64,000 bases of DNA from Serripes groenlandicus (lineage: Eukaryota > Mollusca > Bivalvia > Cardiida > Cardiidae): the NCBI GenBank assembly GCA_031761405.1, contig JASEVX010000131.1, positions 372,001 to 436,000 of the forward strand, read 5' to 3'. Positions 10,667 to 21,379 of this stretch are shown here, one piece after another. The notes under the pieces are model-generated. The model did no database searches and was not told the origin of the DNA. It saw only the letters and a program-made list of their open reading frames with translations. A program made the translations under genes and the position numbers. Within the stretch, counting starts at the first letter, position 1. Each line of letters starts with the position of its first letter.

Positions 10667-11308
10667 ATGAGATTTTATGATGCCATGAGTCATTTAAAGA
10701 AGCCCCACCACCGTCTACGCATTTCTAAAGGCATGTTAGAAGATATGAGGGTTTGGAAAATATTTTTACGCGATTTTAATGGTATAACTTATATCCAACT
10801 TTCCCGGTGGTTTACCAACGAGGACTTGCAATTGTTCTCAGAAAGCGCTGGTGCAGGTCATCTCGGGGCAGGCTGTTACTTTGCCGACAGATGGAGTTAT
10901 TTCCCATGGCCAAGGGAATGGGAAAGTTCATCAGCTCTAAAGGATCTCTCATTTTTGGAGATGGTTCCTGTGTTACTAGCTTTATATCTCTTGGGGCCGA
11001 ATCTTGCAAATAAAACAGTATCATTTAACAAAGACAACGAGGCTTTGGTGTGGGTCCTGAATAAGCAACCATCAAAGTCGAAGAGGCTCATGCAATTGGT
11101 CAGACCCTTCGTTCAACTTTCTATGTCATATAATATTGTTTTTAAAGCTGTGCATATTGCTTCTAAGAGCAATTCTATAGCCGATGCTATTTCTCGTCAG
11201 CAGTGGAAAAGATTCACGGTACTAGCACCAAACGCTCTGTCGGACCCTGAAGCCATACCCCTCGTTTTCCGACATCTGATCTCCGGTCCGAGTCTAGAAG
11301 ATTGCTAA
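10667..11308 (+). pseudogene. Ngaro-like RNase H domain
   Basis: Frame of 213 codons following the RT. RNase H acidic positions can be followed as a first site in FSESAGAGHLGAG (aspartate usually expected, here Glu/Ser), LEMVPVLLAL (Glu), FNKDNEALVW (Asp) and HIASKSNSIADAISR (His and Asp). The pattern KQPSKSKRLMQLVR is characteristic of this retroelement group. The altered first acidic site suggests loss of activity. A stop separates it from the recombinase frame. Confidence 0.75.
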
Positions 11309-11360
11309 CTGCTTCAGTGGCGCCGACACTGGTTTAGCATCCTTCAAAAAATTTCGCGCT

Positions 11361-12201
11361 ATGTACCAATTGCGCGAGTTTTGGCCCCCGCCAGTGGAGC
11401 ATATCTCCCTTTTTGTTTCCTATATGTCCATTGAGGGTTTTAGTCATAGAACGGCTCATCTTTATTTGTCAGCCATCATTTCTCAGTATAAAGTATCACA
11501 TTGTCAAGATAATACGAAGCATTTTCTAATTGGCAAGCTTAAAGAGGGTTTCAAACGTAATGGGAAAGATAAAAGACTAAGGCTGCCTATTACTCTTTCT
11601 TTGCTGGGAGGCATTCTGACTATGACTTCAGCAGTTTGTCGGGATCATTATGAATCGATCCCTTTTTCAGCAGCGTACACTTTTTTTGTTTCTTCCGAGT
11701 AGGGGAACTTACAATTCACAAACAAGGGGTAGTCGATTTAAAAGTTTTGAGTATTCAAGATATAACCCATGCATGAGGGGGCCATTCTAGTGTCCATTCG
11801 CTTCTTTAAGGGGGACCAATTAGGTGCAGGCACGTCTCTTAACTTAGAACGCACGGGGGCTAGTATATGCCCTGTCAAGTCTTTGCTACAGTACCTTGAA
11901 TTTCGTCCATCAGTTCCGGGGCCACTGTTCTGTCATTTTAACGGTAAACCACTTACTCGTTACTAGTTCAACAATATTACAGAAGGCCTTGAAAGCTATC
12001 AATCCCAACCTCTATGGATACAAATCCCATAGTTTTCGTTTGGGGGCAGCTACTAGGGCAGCCGAAATTGGTTGGTTTGTGGACAAAAATAAGGAAGCTG
12101 GCAGATGGGCTTCAAATGCTTACAAGGCATATATATGTCCTGAAAGGGACGTCGTTGCCGCCTTTACTTTTAAGGATAGATTTACGAATAGGTTAATTTG
12201 A
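11361..12201 (+). pseudogene. Ngaro-like tyrosine recombinase, three frames
   Basis: The N-terminal SAM-like core-binding domain is read at 11361-11702 (HISLFVSYMSIEGFSHRTAH). A shift at the end of this frame gives FFRVGELTIHKQG, which holds the first catalytic Arg in the RVGE motif. Another shift gives 11769-11966 with IRFFKGDQLG and CPVKSLLQYL. The last frame, to 12201, has HSFRLGAATRAAEIG (HxxR) and GRWASNAYKAYI with the probable nucleophilic Tyr. All four landmark motifs of the fold are therefore present but split across frames. The enzyme would integrate circular DNA without target duplication. Confidence 0.8.
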
Positions 12202-12260
12202 AATTATTAGTTTTCTTACTGTTGGCTAATATGAAGCAAGTAATTTCAACTGTATTTCAG

Positions 12261-12880
12261 ATCTTGCTGGTTGGATCATCTTTGATTAGAAGAAGTTTTC
12301 TAGTAGTATAACGGTTATATCCACGTCTGAACATGGGAGTCCAGGCAGAGTTGTGGTGGCAAGGATATGGGGGACTTACTTTAGAAAAGACAAAGGCTAA
12401 ATTAGTTACCTTGTTGAAGATAAGGGACCCTCTTTCCTTTTTGCTGTTGCATGTCGGAGGCAACGACTTGGGCACCAAACCATTGAAGAAGCTACATTCA
12501 GTTCTTTTATGTTTAATCGAATTTTTGAAATCTAATTTTCCAAAAACTACTATTATATGATCTGAGGTCCTTCCACGAGAATGGTCTGGTAACAAAGTAA
12601 CGCAGCTAGGAAGAGGATGCACTCGTTAGCTGTAAAGCACGTCAGACTGATTAACGGGTTTTATCTTCCTCACAGGTATCTTTTACCTGTTAATTTCACC
12701 CAGTATGCTTCGGACGGGGTCCACCTGTCAGAGGCCGGTAGTTATATTTGTGTTGAAAACATACGTCAGGGATTGTTGAATTTTTACACGGGGAGCAACC
12801 CTGGTTTACCTAATCATTTAACTGATTTAATGGGGTTACATTTAGTCGGAAGGGCATGGACTATGATGTTAATGGAATGA
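12261..12880 (+). pseudogene. SGNH/GDSL hydrolase-like domain of the Ngaro-type element
   Basis: After a possible acceptor (CAACTGTATTTCAG) the frame reads ILLVGSSLIRRSF (block I, GSS where GDS is usual). It hits a TAA, then continues in the same frame through 12560 with LLLHVGGNDLG (block III, Gly and Asn). A stop replaces an expected Trp, and a shift leads to 12617-12880 with YASDGVHLSEAGSYI (block V, Asp and His). These are the conserved blocks of SGNH hydrolases. Their presence downstream of a tyrosine recombinase is a known oddity of Ngaro-type elements. Substrate and role are unknown. At least two stops and one frameshift make it non-functional here. Confidence 0.75.
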
Positions 12881-13191
12881 GCCTTGCTGCCGCTAAATTT
12901 TAGTGGGCGGGGATTTTTAAATTTGGTGGACGAAATGGTTTTTTCAACCATTTCCTAGTGGCCAGCATCAGCGGCCCATAAGCGGCTAAGGTCATTTCAT
13001 GAATGGTTATGGCAGTTTGAAGTCAATTCTATTCGGGACCAATTGTTTGTGTTTATTTCAAGGCGCTCTATAGCAATTTGCCGGTGCCAAGCCATGTTAG
13101 GGAATTACTCATTTCTTGCGAGAATAAGTGTTGAATTTGAAACTCCATCGTAACATATGTGATGTGATTTTAGCCTGTTATACAGAAGTGG

Positions 13192-13345
13192 GAATTGAAA
13201 TCTGCAATTTGCACCATAGTTATTTCATTTGAATTTGTGGGATACAGAATTTGTTACTTACTCTGCAAGTTGCAGAAAACTTATTTCATTGGAATATGTG
13301 TGATACAGAATTTAGAATCTACTCTGCAATTTGCAGCAAAATGTA
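13192..13345. repeat. Short tandem repeat, about 67 bp unit
   Basis: Two units and a partial third share CTGCAATTTGCA or CTGCAAGTTGCA, TTATTTCATT and GATACAGAATTT. It lies just beyond the Ngaro-type element and could be part of its 3' region. Confidence 0.65.
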
Positions 13346-13599
13346 TTTACTTCCTATTTCGAACACATAGGTTCACGCCCTTCAAAACGCCAGTATTAAG
13401 GTCTTTATTTTATCGGTTTCCGTTATAGGATAACTGCTAAGTATAACAGGTTTATGATTGATTGTATTATTATATTTTGATTTAATAATAATCGTTTGTA
13501 AAAGTGATTTGTCTTTTCTTAGTTAACAGCAGCGCTCTCGGAGAAAGCGGGAGATTTGCTAATAATACGGACAGGACAGCTGAACATATGAGAGTGAAG

Positions 13600-13920
13600 T
13601 AATTTTGTCTGAACTATATCTAGGTCAAGTTGGAATATGGGTCATATTGAGGCATAAACTAGGTCAATAAAGGGAAATATTGTTCAAATTCTGCAAGCTG
13701 CATTTTTACTTAGAGCAAGTTAAAACTTTGTCAGAATGTTGTCTTGATGATATCTAGTCCATCTTGGAATAAAAAATAAATAAATTACTTGGCCTAATGA
13801 AGTCAAATCTTTTTAACATTGTTGAGGATGCATTCAGAATAATTTTCTTGATTTGTTTTGTATCGCAGTACATTGTATAATTCAGATGAGGGAACTAGGG
13901 CCATGATGGCCCTCTTGTTT
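13600..13920 (+). mobile_element. Helentron-like element, 3' fragment
   Basis: Ends in AGGGCCATGATGGCCCT followed by CTTGTTTT, the same terminal hairpin and CTTGTT end seen in many elements here. The body (TTGTCTTGATGATATCTAG) matches 39.48-39.53 kb. The 5' part is missing. Confidence 0.65.
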
Positions 13921-14310
13921 TATTTAGGATTTTGGTTTTGTTATTCATGCCAGATTTTTTTTTTTCAAAACATACATATAGCTTATATATAGAGATATAT
14001 AGCTTAAAAACACAGAAAAGAGTGTATAATTCAGTAAAGGTTTTTATAAGAAGTATGCCCCTTTTTCGACCCGACCTACAAAGTACTTTGCTTATAAATA
14101 CTATGATAAAGCACTTGTTTTATATATATATATGCAACTGTTGTATCAGACTATTCAATGTTTTTTCTCTTACCTTCATCAACTGTAACTTCGATATTTA
14201 ATTTTAAGCATTAAAAAGCATTGGACATGGCTGACGTGGAAAGAATATTGCGAGGTGGTTAAAAACTATTTATATAATCATATACTTGTGAGGATGCAGC
14301 TCAAACTTAC

Positions 14311-14559
14311 ATGATGGCTAGGCAAAACACTCCCGAGTCTGCACATCTTGGTTGTCTTTACAAACATGTTAAACATGAACGGCAACTCTTGTTTACCGGA
14401 ACATTGGAAATAATTATCATGTTTCGCACGAATATGGTTTCGTGACATAAAGATTAAACAAAACAACATGACTCCCATTGGGCCTAGCAATAAACATATA
14501 ATGTAACAAATTTGCCTAAGAATAAACTGAGTGACCACGATTTGTGACAAATGGGCCAT
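14311..14559 (-). CDS. Putative first exon of a signal-anchor membrane protein
   Basis: An ATG at 14559 (context GATCATGG) opens 83 codons that end exactly at a GTAAGT donor at 14310. After a short N-terminus (MAHLSQIVVTQ) comes a strong hydrophobic segment, roughly residues 12-38 (CYIICLLLGPMGVMLFCLIF), then RNHIRAKH and a Cys-containing luminal-type stretch. This layout is that of a type II signal-anchor protein, such as Golgi glycosyl- or sulfotransferases, but no catalytic domain is visible, so the family is only a guess. The rest of the gene should lie at lower coordinates. I found no clear second exon before the retroelement. The upstream 250 bp is non-repetitive and could hold the promoter. 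Confidence 0.5.
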
Positions 14560-14840
14560 GATCAACCGTTTTGAATGAATCACGATAGCACCAGCTTACC
14601 CGACGGTCGTTGACTTTCAGCAGTTATGGACAGTTTAACACAATACATCCATTGAACAGTTTTCTAAATGATAAAATAACGGGTGTTTCCTGTATTTTGT
14701 TACCAACGAACGCATATCGGATCTACTAGATCGAAACATGTAATCGAGTCGATACGGGCCAGAGGTCAAGAATCCGCCATTGTTAACGTGGTTAATGAAA
14801 AGCTTGAAATTTGAATGCTCTTAGTGACACTGACGTCATT

Positions 14841-15693
14841 TTTAGCTCTACTGGCCAAAGGCCAGAAGGGCTTATGTCGTGGCGATGTGTCCGTCGTCCG
14901 TGCGTCCGTGCGTCCGTAAACAATTTCTTGTTAACACGATACAGTCTTCACTTTTGATTGTATCTCAACCAAACTTATACAGTAGTTAGATATTCATGAG
15001 AGCTCGGTTCCTTTCGAAAACCAGCCAGAACCGCCCATGCATGACTGGATTATGGCCCTTGAAATGGTCAAAATTGCTATAAAAGAGCTTGTTAACACGA
15101 TACAGTCTTCACGTTTGAGTGTATCTCAACCAAACTTATACAGTAGTTAGATATCCATGAGAGCTCGGTTCCTTTCGAAAACCAGCCAGATCCGCTCATG
15201 CATGACTGGATTATGGCCCTTGAAATGGTCAAAATTGCTATAAAAGAGCTTGTTAACACGATACAGTCTTCACTTTTAATTGTATCTCAACCAAACTTAT
15301 ACAGTAGTTAGATATTCATGAGAGCTCGGTTCCTTTCGAAAACCAGCCAGATCCGCCCATGCAAGACTGGATTATGGCCCTTGAAATTGTCCAAATTGCT
15401 ATAATTGAGCATGTGAACACAATAGAGGCTCCATTTACTATCTGATCTTCACCAAACTTAGATAGTAGTTAAATATTGATGAGAGCTTTGTTCCTTTTGA
15501 AAACCAGCTAGATCCGCCCATGCAAGACTGGATTATGGCCCATGAAATTGTAAAAATTGCTATAATACAGCTTGTGAACACAAAAGAGCCTCCATTTACT
15601 ATCCGATCTTCACCATACATACATGCTCTGGATTGAAAATGACCAAAGAACCATACCAGTAGAGCATAGGCCCTCATGGGCCTCTTGTTATGG
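14841..15693 (+). mobile_element. Helentron-like non-autonomous element with about 160 bp tandem core
   Basis: The 5' end is TTTAGCTCTACTGGCCAAAG with a CTGGCC/GGCCAG hairpin. A CGTCCGTGCGTCCGTGCG stretch follows, then about five copies of a 160 bp unit (ACACGATACAGTCTTCAC at 14.94, 15.10 and 15.26 kb, degenerate later). The 3' end is an AGGCCCTCATGGGCCT hairpin plus CTTGTT. The layout matches pearl/HINE elements of molluscs. A reverse copy is at 26.95-27.79 kb. Confidence 0.8.
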
Positions 15694-16048
15694 AATTGTT
15701 CTCTGAACAGAATCTACGATACATGTTCAATGATGTAAACATTTGATATACAGTCTGAAATCGGAAAACCGGATATCCGAGTAATGCCAAATTGCCCACT
15801 GATTTCGTTTTGTAACACGCAAAAATAGCACCATAGTATATGTGACCTTTGACCCTGACCGTAAGAAGTTTCTAACCGAAACTTTATTAAATTATTCTTA
15901 TATACAATAAAATGAATATTCATAGATGGCAAGAACTTGACTCATGATATATTTATAGTTGATAAACTTTGAGAACATTGTGATAAATAGAGAAGACGTT
16001 TTCAACATCATTTATATATTTCAGAATTAATCAATGAAAATTACTTAC
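15694..16048. other. Non-coding stretch with a DR1 site
   Basis: No exon seen. TGACCTTTGACCC at about 15843-15855 is a perfect reverse-oriented DR1 (AGGTCA-type half-sites, one base apart), a binding pattern of RXR/HNF4-class nuclear receptors. It may simply be repeat-derived. Confidence 0.35.
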
Positions 16049-16114
16049 CAGCTGTAATTGATCTGGGGAGAACAGTTGGGTTTGGGCTTGACTAAATGAT
16101 CTAATTGATGAGAT
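16049..16114 (-). CDS. Internal exon, unrecognised minus-strand gene (third joined exon)
   Basis: Flanked by an acceptor (ATTGGCTTCAG) and a perfect GTAAGT donor. Encodes 22 codons, ISSIRSFSQAQTQLFSPDQL plus two residues, in phase 0. The preceding exon (16435-16639) ends in phase 0, so the two join cleanly. The peptide is low in structure, Gln/Ser-rich, and gives no family clue. No further downstream exon was found before the Helentron-like element at 15.69 kb. Confidence 0.6.
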
Positions 16115-16434
16115 CTGAAGCCAATTAATATCATTGTTATTATATATAAAATATTATCAAAGTTTTAAACATATATTTATGAAACAATAATGTCAGCAAA
16201 GTTCTTAGATACATATTGGATCTAATATATATCTAAAGAAGAACTTTTGCTATTTTTATATATCCAATATTTATATGACAATCGAATTAAAAAGAAATAA
16301 AAGAGAGGAGAAACCCGAAGGAATGAAAAAGAAATAGATTACTTATTAAAATTTGATTATACTATTTAAAATTATGATTTATGGAAACGACGAAAACTAT
16401 ATTTATTATTATCTTTATAGTTACAGCAACATAC

Positions 16435-16639
16435 CTCTGTTGGTTGACTTTTGAACAACGAATCATATCTCTCGTTGTGAGAGAGTGATACGCGAAGTTC
16501 ATTTACTTCCCTAACATTAAATGAAATTGATTTCATTTTACTAAAATCGAACTTCCCTTCTATGAAACAATGTTTAGCATCCGTAAGATGCACATAAGTT
16601 GCGCCATTAAATGGCGTAAAGCAAACTTCTTTATTTTTC
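16435..16639 (-). CDS. Internal exon, unrecognised minus-strand gene (second joined exon)
   Basis: An acceptor (AATATATTTAG) and a GTATGT donor bound 205 bp encoding 68 codons. It starts KNKEVCFTPFNGATYVHLTD, continues with KHCFIEGKFDFSKMKSISFN and ends LFKSQPTE. The first base completes a Lys codon begun in the exon at 17445-17633, and it ends in phase 0, matching the next exon. Composition is ordinary globular with no signal or transmembrane segment. I do not recognise the family. Clean splice sites and two matching phases make this the best-supported spliced gene in the window. Confidence 0.7.
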
Positions 16640-17444
16640 CTAAATATATTTAGGACTTAAACCCTTGCATTTATTCTTTATATCTTTTAAATTGTCATGA
16701 AATAATTATATTGGTTATCTCCTAAAACATATTTTTCTCAAAGATAATAAACATGATTAGTATTAAAAGGAACAGATCTATCAATATCCTGACAATATCA
16801 TGACAGAAATACTGCAAATATATCTCACTACAAGAAACCAAATCCATACTAATTTCACTTTCACAAAACAGCCTAACCATAAAGAAAGGCAAGTGAGTGA
16901 ATCGCCAGCAAGGAAATGTATCATAGGGAATAAATCTCTGAACAGTAGTCACCTCTATAATAACTAGAGTTAAAGTTCTTGATAAATGCTGCAAAGGTTA
17001 TCTATCCTGATTTCTTGGAAAATCTATAAAATCTTGTTTATATCCAAATGTCATGCTTGTCACATATAGACAGACTATTACTGACAAAGTGAAGTGTACA
17101 CATTAACAATCAAACCACATTTCGAAGCAAGAAAGTGAATAATCAATGATACGACTGAAATGCATCATCTTTTAAGAGGTTTAATTTAGTAAATATTAAT
17201 TTACTTGACATATTATTGATATGTACCCTTACATAAACATTCAAATAATAATATTCAATACAATTCTGATTAATTACTTACAGGAGAAGATGTTGGCAGA
17301 TGACGCACGCCAGACAAAAGGCGATCACAATAACTCAACGAGATAAAAACAATAGTTCCACTTTTTTATCAAACCTACAATTTCTTACAAATTCTCTGCA
17401 ATTATAAACAAAAGCATTCATAAATCTTGTAAAAATCTACTTAC

Positions 17445-17633
17445 TTCAAGTTCTGCTGGTCTTTATAACTCTTTGTTGTCTCCACATTCACCAAAACCCC
17501 AAGACATTGAAGATCGTTTTCTTCAAATATTGTTGATTGTATATGATGCAGGAAAAGATTCAGGGAACTTGTTACACTGTTTTTGTTTGTATGAAGCAGG
17601 TTATTGTATCTTCTGCCGGTTTTTGGTAGCTTT
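17445..17633 (-). CDS. Internal exon, unrecognised minus-strand gene (first joined exon)
   Basis: The acceptor is TTATTTAGTATCCAG and the donor GTAAGTAG. Encodes LPKTGRRYNNLLHTNKNSVT and then FEENDLQCLGVLVNVETTKS and YKDQQNL. The two leftover bases join the next exon at 16639 in frame. The motif VLVNVE(T/S)(T/S)KSYK recalls repeated bivalve proteins of unknown function, some probably transposon-linked. That recall is weak. An upstream exon with two leftover bases is required but not identified between 17.64 and 19.75 kb. Confidence 0.65.
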
Positions 17634-18940
17634 CTGGATACTAAATAATAAATAGTAAAATAATAATTTATAATTGAAATCACAATGATCATGAAAGCGC
17701 ACTTTTAAAACATTATAAAGATAACCTAGAAACCTGTTTTGTTCATCACTGATACCAAATTTACATTCAACACAAAGATGCAAAAAATGAAATTTCATCA
17801 TAGTTCCACAGTTGGTTGGTTGGTAACAATGTTATGTTCACAAATAAGTGGACAGCAGACAAAAATGTTATCTGCAGGGCTGTACAAAAAAAACATCCAA
17901 TTGTCTTGTTATCATGCTCACTTGTCCCACTTTTCTGCACACAAAGTTTAACATGCTGTCCGCATATATATGTTAACAATTGGTACCACAAATAACTCAG
18001 TTGTGTTACTTGTGTAATTACGCTCCATACTCAGTGATGATAACAGTGTCCGAATTTTTTTAGAATTGTGGAATTTAGAAGCTGGTAAGCTGGTAGTCCG
18101 AATTATCGTTGTTTCTTGAGTAATTTAATTGTTTTTAGTGGGGATTTTTCTACTTCTGTATAAAGATAATATTAAGAGCACACAATGTACATGATTTAAG
18201 GAAAGTGACCAATTCAAAAAACATTATTGCAAAATACCTGCATTAAATGTATGTATTCTATTCAAATTTCCAAAAATATTAGAAAGCTATTGACAGAAAT
18301 GTTTAAACTTGAGACCACATAATCAAATGATGAAATAGATCTCTTCAAATTGAAGATAACAACATAAAAAGGTCACCTATTTAGGTCCCTCATTGAAACA
18401 CTGGGCATACAATACGAATATCAGTTTTACAAAAAAAGACAAATAAAATAAGATTCAATTTTATTAACCAAAAGTCAAATTGATCAGGTTGAATGAAGTT
18501 ATTAAATAAAAAAAATATTGTCAAAAACAATGACAGACAACAAAACGTTAAATTTGTTTCATGTGTTGAGTTATTACTCGCAACATAGCTACCATTTTGA
18601 TGATTTGGCAATGATAATCATGATTCCCTTCTTTGAGAATTAAAAAAACGGTAATCAGTGTTAAATGTATACATCGGTCGTCAGATCGTGAACGACATTC
18701 ACGCAATTTCTGCTGTAGAGGCATCAATATGTAGGAAAGTGTTACAAGATTGAGTAGTTATGCCCATGATCCAATGTTTAATTTGTATTCCTCTCAGTTG
18801 TGGGTTCGAAATTCACTTGTGGAAAATCAGTATAAACAAAAGTATAATTATTGAATAGAGTTGAAAACAATGTGACAGAAGGAAAATTAATCAATATGAT
18901 CAATTTCTCCTTTTGCCACAATGTTTTTAATGTCATGAAT
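17634..18940. other. AT-rich intronic or intergenic stretch
   Basis: A possible acceptor (TTTTTTTTGTACAG, minus strand) lies at about 17880 but is followed by an unconvincing frame. Around 18700-18735 a CTGCTGTAGAGGCATC remnant marks a decayed TTAA-type MITE. No other feature supported. Confidence 0.35.
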
Positions 18941-18944
18941 ATGC

Positions 18945-19140
18945 GTCTGCTGTAGAGGCCTCTATATGTGGGAAAGGTTTAAAACATTTAGTGCATGTTA
19001 TGTAGAATGGTCCAGTGTTTTCAGGGTCACTGCAATCAAGTTACCCATTTCCCATATACAGGCTCCTCTGCAGCAGACGACTTTTGAAAAGAGAAATTGT
19101 TCATTATGAATTTCTCCTTTTGCCACAATGTTTTCAACTC
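18945..19140. repeat. Fragments of the CCCTTTCCC-type MITE
   Basis: GTCTGCTGTAGAGGCCTC with GTGGGAAAGG, then ATTTCCCATATACAGGC with CTCTGCAGCAGACGAC and CTCCTTTTGCCACAATG, are recognisable parts of the hairpin MITE family best preserved at 50681-50908. Confidence 0.55.
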
Positions 19141-19409
19141 TATATTTTGTTTTCAGATAAATAAATAGAATATGAAATCAAAATGTAAATTCAAATAAAT
19201 TTCTTTCTTTCAGAAAAATAGGATAGTATTATTGGCATGAAAGACATTATAAAACTTCATTTATAGCAATAAATAGTTGTTTTCATTGATGATTAAGTCA
19301 CTGTAGGAAGAAAGCACATTTATATTTATAAAAGATGCACATATTAATCATAATTTAAATCATCAGAAAACACATGAAAGAGGTAGACAATTGAGAAAAT
19401 GTCACATTG

Positions 19410-19719
19410 TTAACCCTTTCCCTCATATAGATGCATTTTGACGCCTGTGCAGCAGACAACATTTAGAAACTTTGTGACAAAAAGTGAAATTCCTCTGATG
19501 AAAATATTTTCCTTTTCCTTTTGTCACAATGTTTTCAACTCTATTCAATAGTAATACATACAGGTATTCATTTGATATCATTTCACTGTTTGTAAGACAT
19601 TAGTTGAATGGCACAACAGAATCACACATATTAGTAAGTGCACAACACATGCACTATCTTGTACAGTGATATAATTTTATCTTCATCCTTTTGGAGGTAG
19701 TCATGTGGGAGAGGGTTAA
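19410..19719. mobile_element. piggyBac-like MITE with TTAA borders
   Basis: Left end TTAACCCTTTCCCTCATA, right end TCATGTGGGAGAGGGTTAA. TTAA target duplications and CCCTTT-type ends are features of the piggyBac superfamily. Internal motifs (GCAGCAGACAAC, TTTTGTCACAATGTTTTCAA) are shared with the other copies. No coding capacity. Confidence 0.65.
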
Positions 19720-19750
19720 TGTGCTTATGAAGTAATAAAATAAGTTATAC

Positions 19751-19895
19751 CTTCAGTATACAGTCTCGATTGAACATGTCCACCAAAACATTATTGGCAA
19801 ATAATTTGACAGCTTTCTCTTCTTTCAGCAATTGGTCCCGATAGGGATCTTGCATAATGTAGCATAGTAATTTCCATCTTGTTAAGTGATAGTTG
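19751..19895 (-). CDS. Putative internal exon, minus-strand gene
   Basis: Frame reading NYHLTRWKLLCYIMQDPYRD, then QLLKEEKAVKLFANNVLVDM and FNRDCILK, ending at a GTATAA donor in phase 0. The mixture of Trp, Tyr, Cys and amphipathic helix is strongly protein-like. The 5' edge is unsure: an in-frame stop lies just upstream of a weak AG. Orientation and position suggest the same gene as 16.0-17.6 kb, but the phase does not join 17445-17633 directly, so one exon would be missing. No family recognised. Confidence 0.5.
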
Positions 19896-20130
19896 TCTTA
19901 TGAACGGAATAATTGTTTCATTACTTTGCCTCTTTGGAGGGTAGACAAAATGTATTGGGAAGTTATCACTTTTGAAACAGAACTTTTCAGGTTACACTTT
20001 ATTGGTCTAATATATATCTTGGCTTGGGGGACCAAACAATATTTCAGGTTTTTAACGTTCCATTCACATCAGGTTTTTCAGTCCCAACCCAGCTTTATAT
20101 AGAGTTTCTTTTTCATCCACAGAAGGGCAT

Positions 20131-20273
20131 TTAACTTGTATCTTTGTCTGAAAGACACATACAATAAATTGTCCAGGTTATTTGACTTTTATGCACCTTT
20201 TTATTTTTGGTTGTTTTTCGTCCTCTGCCAAATAAAGCACCTACAGCGGCTACAGTTTGACTTGGACCCGGTG
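20131..20273 (-). CDS. Putative exon, Gly/Ala then basic
   Basis: The acceptor CTGTTTTTACAG precedes PGPSQTVAAVGALFGRGRKT and a Lys-rich stretch (TKNKKVHKSQ). It either splices at a GTGCAT donor near 20196 or reads to a stop at 20131. A short basic tail like this could be a nuclear-localisation region. It lies just downstream of the transposase remnant and could be its last exon or belong to the surrounding gene. Support is the acceptor plus composition only. Confidence 0.35.
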
Positions 20274-20528
20274 CTGTAAAAACAGAGAAAAAAAACCTGA
20301 TAGATATATTTCTCTCTTGAAGTAAGCTAATTTTAAAATACAATGTCAATGGTTTAATAAGTATAATATCACAGGAACCGGAAATTCTATCAATAATAGA
20401 TAATGTCAGTTCGTTTTCCACATTTGAGTTACGGATATCGACCCAAATGGCTAAATGGTGTCAATCAGACTGTTGATCATTAAAATATGATATTGCGCCA
20501 TGTCATGTTAACTCATAAACTAAAATAA

Positions 20529-21354
20529 TCATATTCTTTCAGAATTGCATTTGTTTCGAACTGTATTAAGTGCTGATGCACTTTTCTCTGAATTGCTCTT
20601 ATTAGAGACACTACATTGTCCTAAAATAATTGCTGTATTGGATGGTCCATAATGCTTGAGTGTAGTGTTAGAATTTAACCTCTTTCGCATGCCTCTTTGC
20701 TGCACAAACACATTTTCTATTATATCAGAGTTGAAATATCCTGGGTTAATACTGTTGCCTTTTCCCAACATTAATTCACATAACGAAATGAATCCAGCAA
20801 CAGAAGAATTAATATCGTCTCTGTTCTCATGTGTTATTAATTTTTTTTGAAACTATATGAAGTACAGAATCTGTAATATTTTTTCCCCAATCATTTATTT
20901 GTTTTAAAGTATTATTCAGGGATTCCAATCTACTGTCACAGATGGAAAACATTGGCTGATTATAATTACAAAAAATATCAGTTAAAATAGATGTATCTTC
21001 CAAAAGTGAAATTGCTGATGAAAGTCGTTCTGGATCATGAAGTAATGCCTGGTAGCTCTTCATTAGAAATAACATGTTCTTTTCAAGAACATCAATGGCT
21101 AATTGATTTTCTCATTTTGGAGGCCGGAGTAAGGATAAAATGATCCTCAGTTAATATGAAATGGAAACATTCAAGCCAGTAATCCCATACTATAGGTTGA
21201 TTCAAAAATAAATATCTTTATTCATGTCAAAAACATCAACAAATTTAAATTTCTGTTCCCTCATGTTTGAGGTAAACAACATACTGGTAAAAGCTCTGTT
21301 GGTTGAGGAACCATCTGCCATCATGTAATCAACTGTAAACCCATGTTCATTATA
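20529..21354 (-). pseudogene. DNA transposase-like gene (P-element/THAP9-like?), frameshifted
   Basis: One protein is readable through four minus-strand frames. 21354-21202 has FTVDYMMADGSSTNRAFTSM. A T-run shift gives PIVWDYWLECFHFILTEDHF and ILTPASKMRK. The frame to 20827 has LMKSYQALLHDPERLSSAIS and LLEDTSILTDIFCNY. An A-run shift gives GFISLCELMLGKG, NSDIIENVFVQQRGMRKRLN and YGPSNTAIILGQ. The D-G-(A/S)-S-T-N and N-S-D-x-x-E-N-x-F-x-Q-x-R-G motifs belong to a repeated bivalve transposase-like family that I associate, with limited certainty, with P-element/THAP9 enzymes. Two of the three breaks fall in homopolymer runs. The N-terminal DNA-binding domain is not visible. Confidence 0.55.
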
Positions 21355-21379
21355 TCATAACAAAAATCAAAACACATAC

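Larger units (their letters stand above)
9340..12965 (+). mobile_element. Ngaro/DIRS-type tyrosine-recombinase retrotransposon, degraded
   Basis: In order: gag zinc knuckle, reverse transcriptase, RNase H, tyrosine recombinase and an SGNH hydrolase-like domain, all on the plus strand and all frameshifted. This order, a tyrosine recombinase instead of a DDE integrase, and no LTR pair place it in the tyrosine-recombinase retroelements. An SGNH-type domain after the recombinase has been described in Ngaro-group elements. Element termini (split direct repeats) are not resolved. A hairpin at about 12932-12953 (AAATGGTT...AACCATTT) lies beyond the last domain. The element cannot be autonomous: catalytic residues are lost and stops are frequent. 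Confidence 0.8.
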
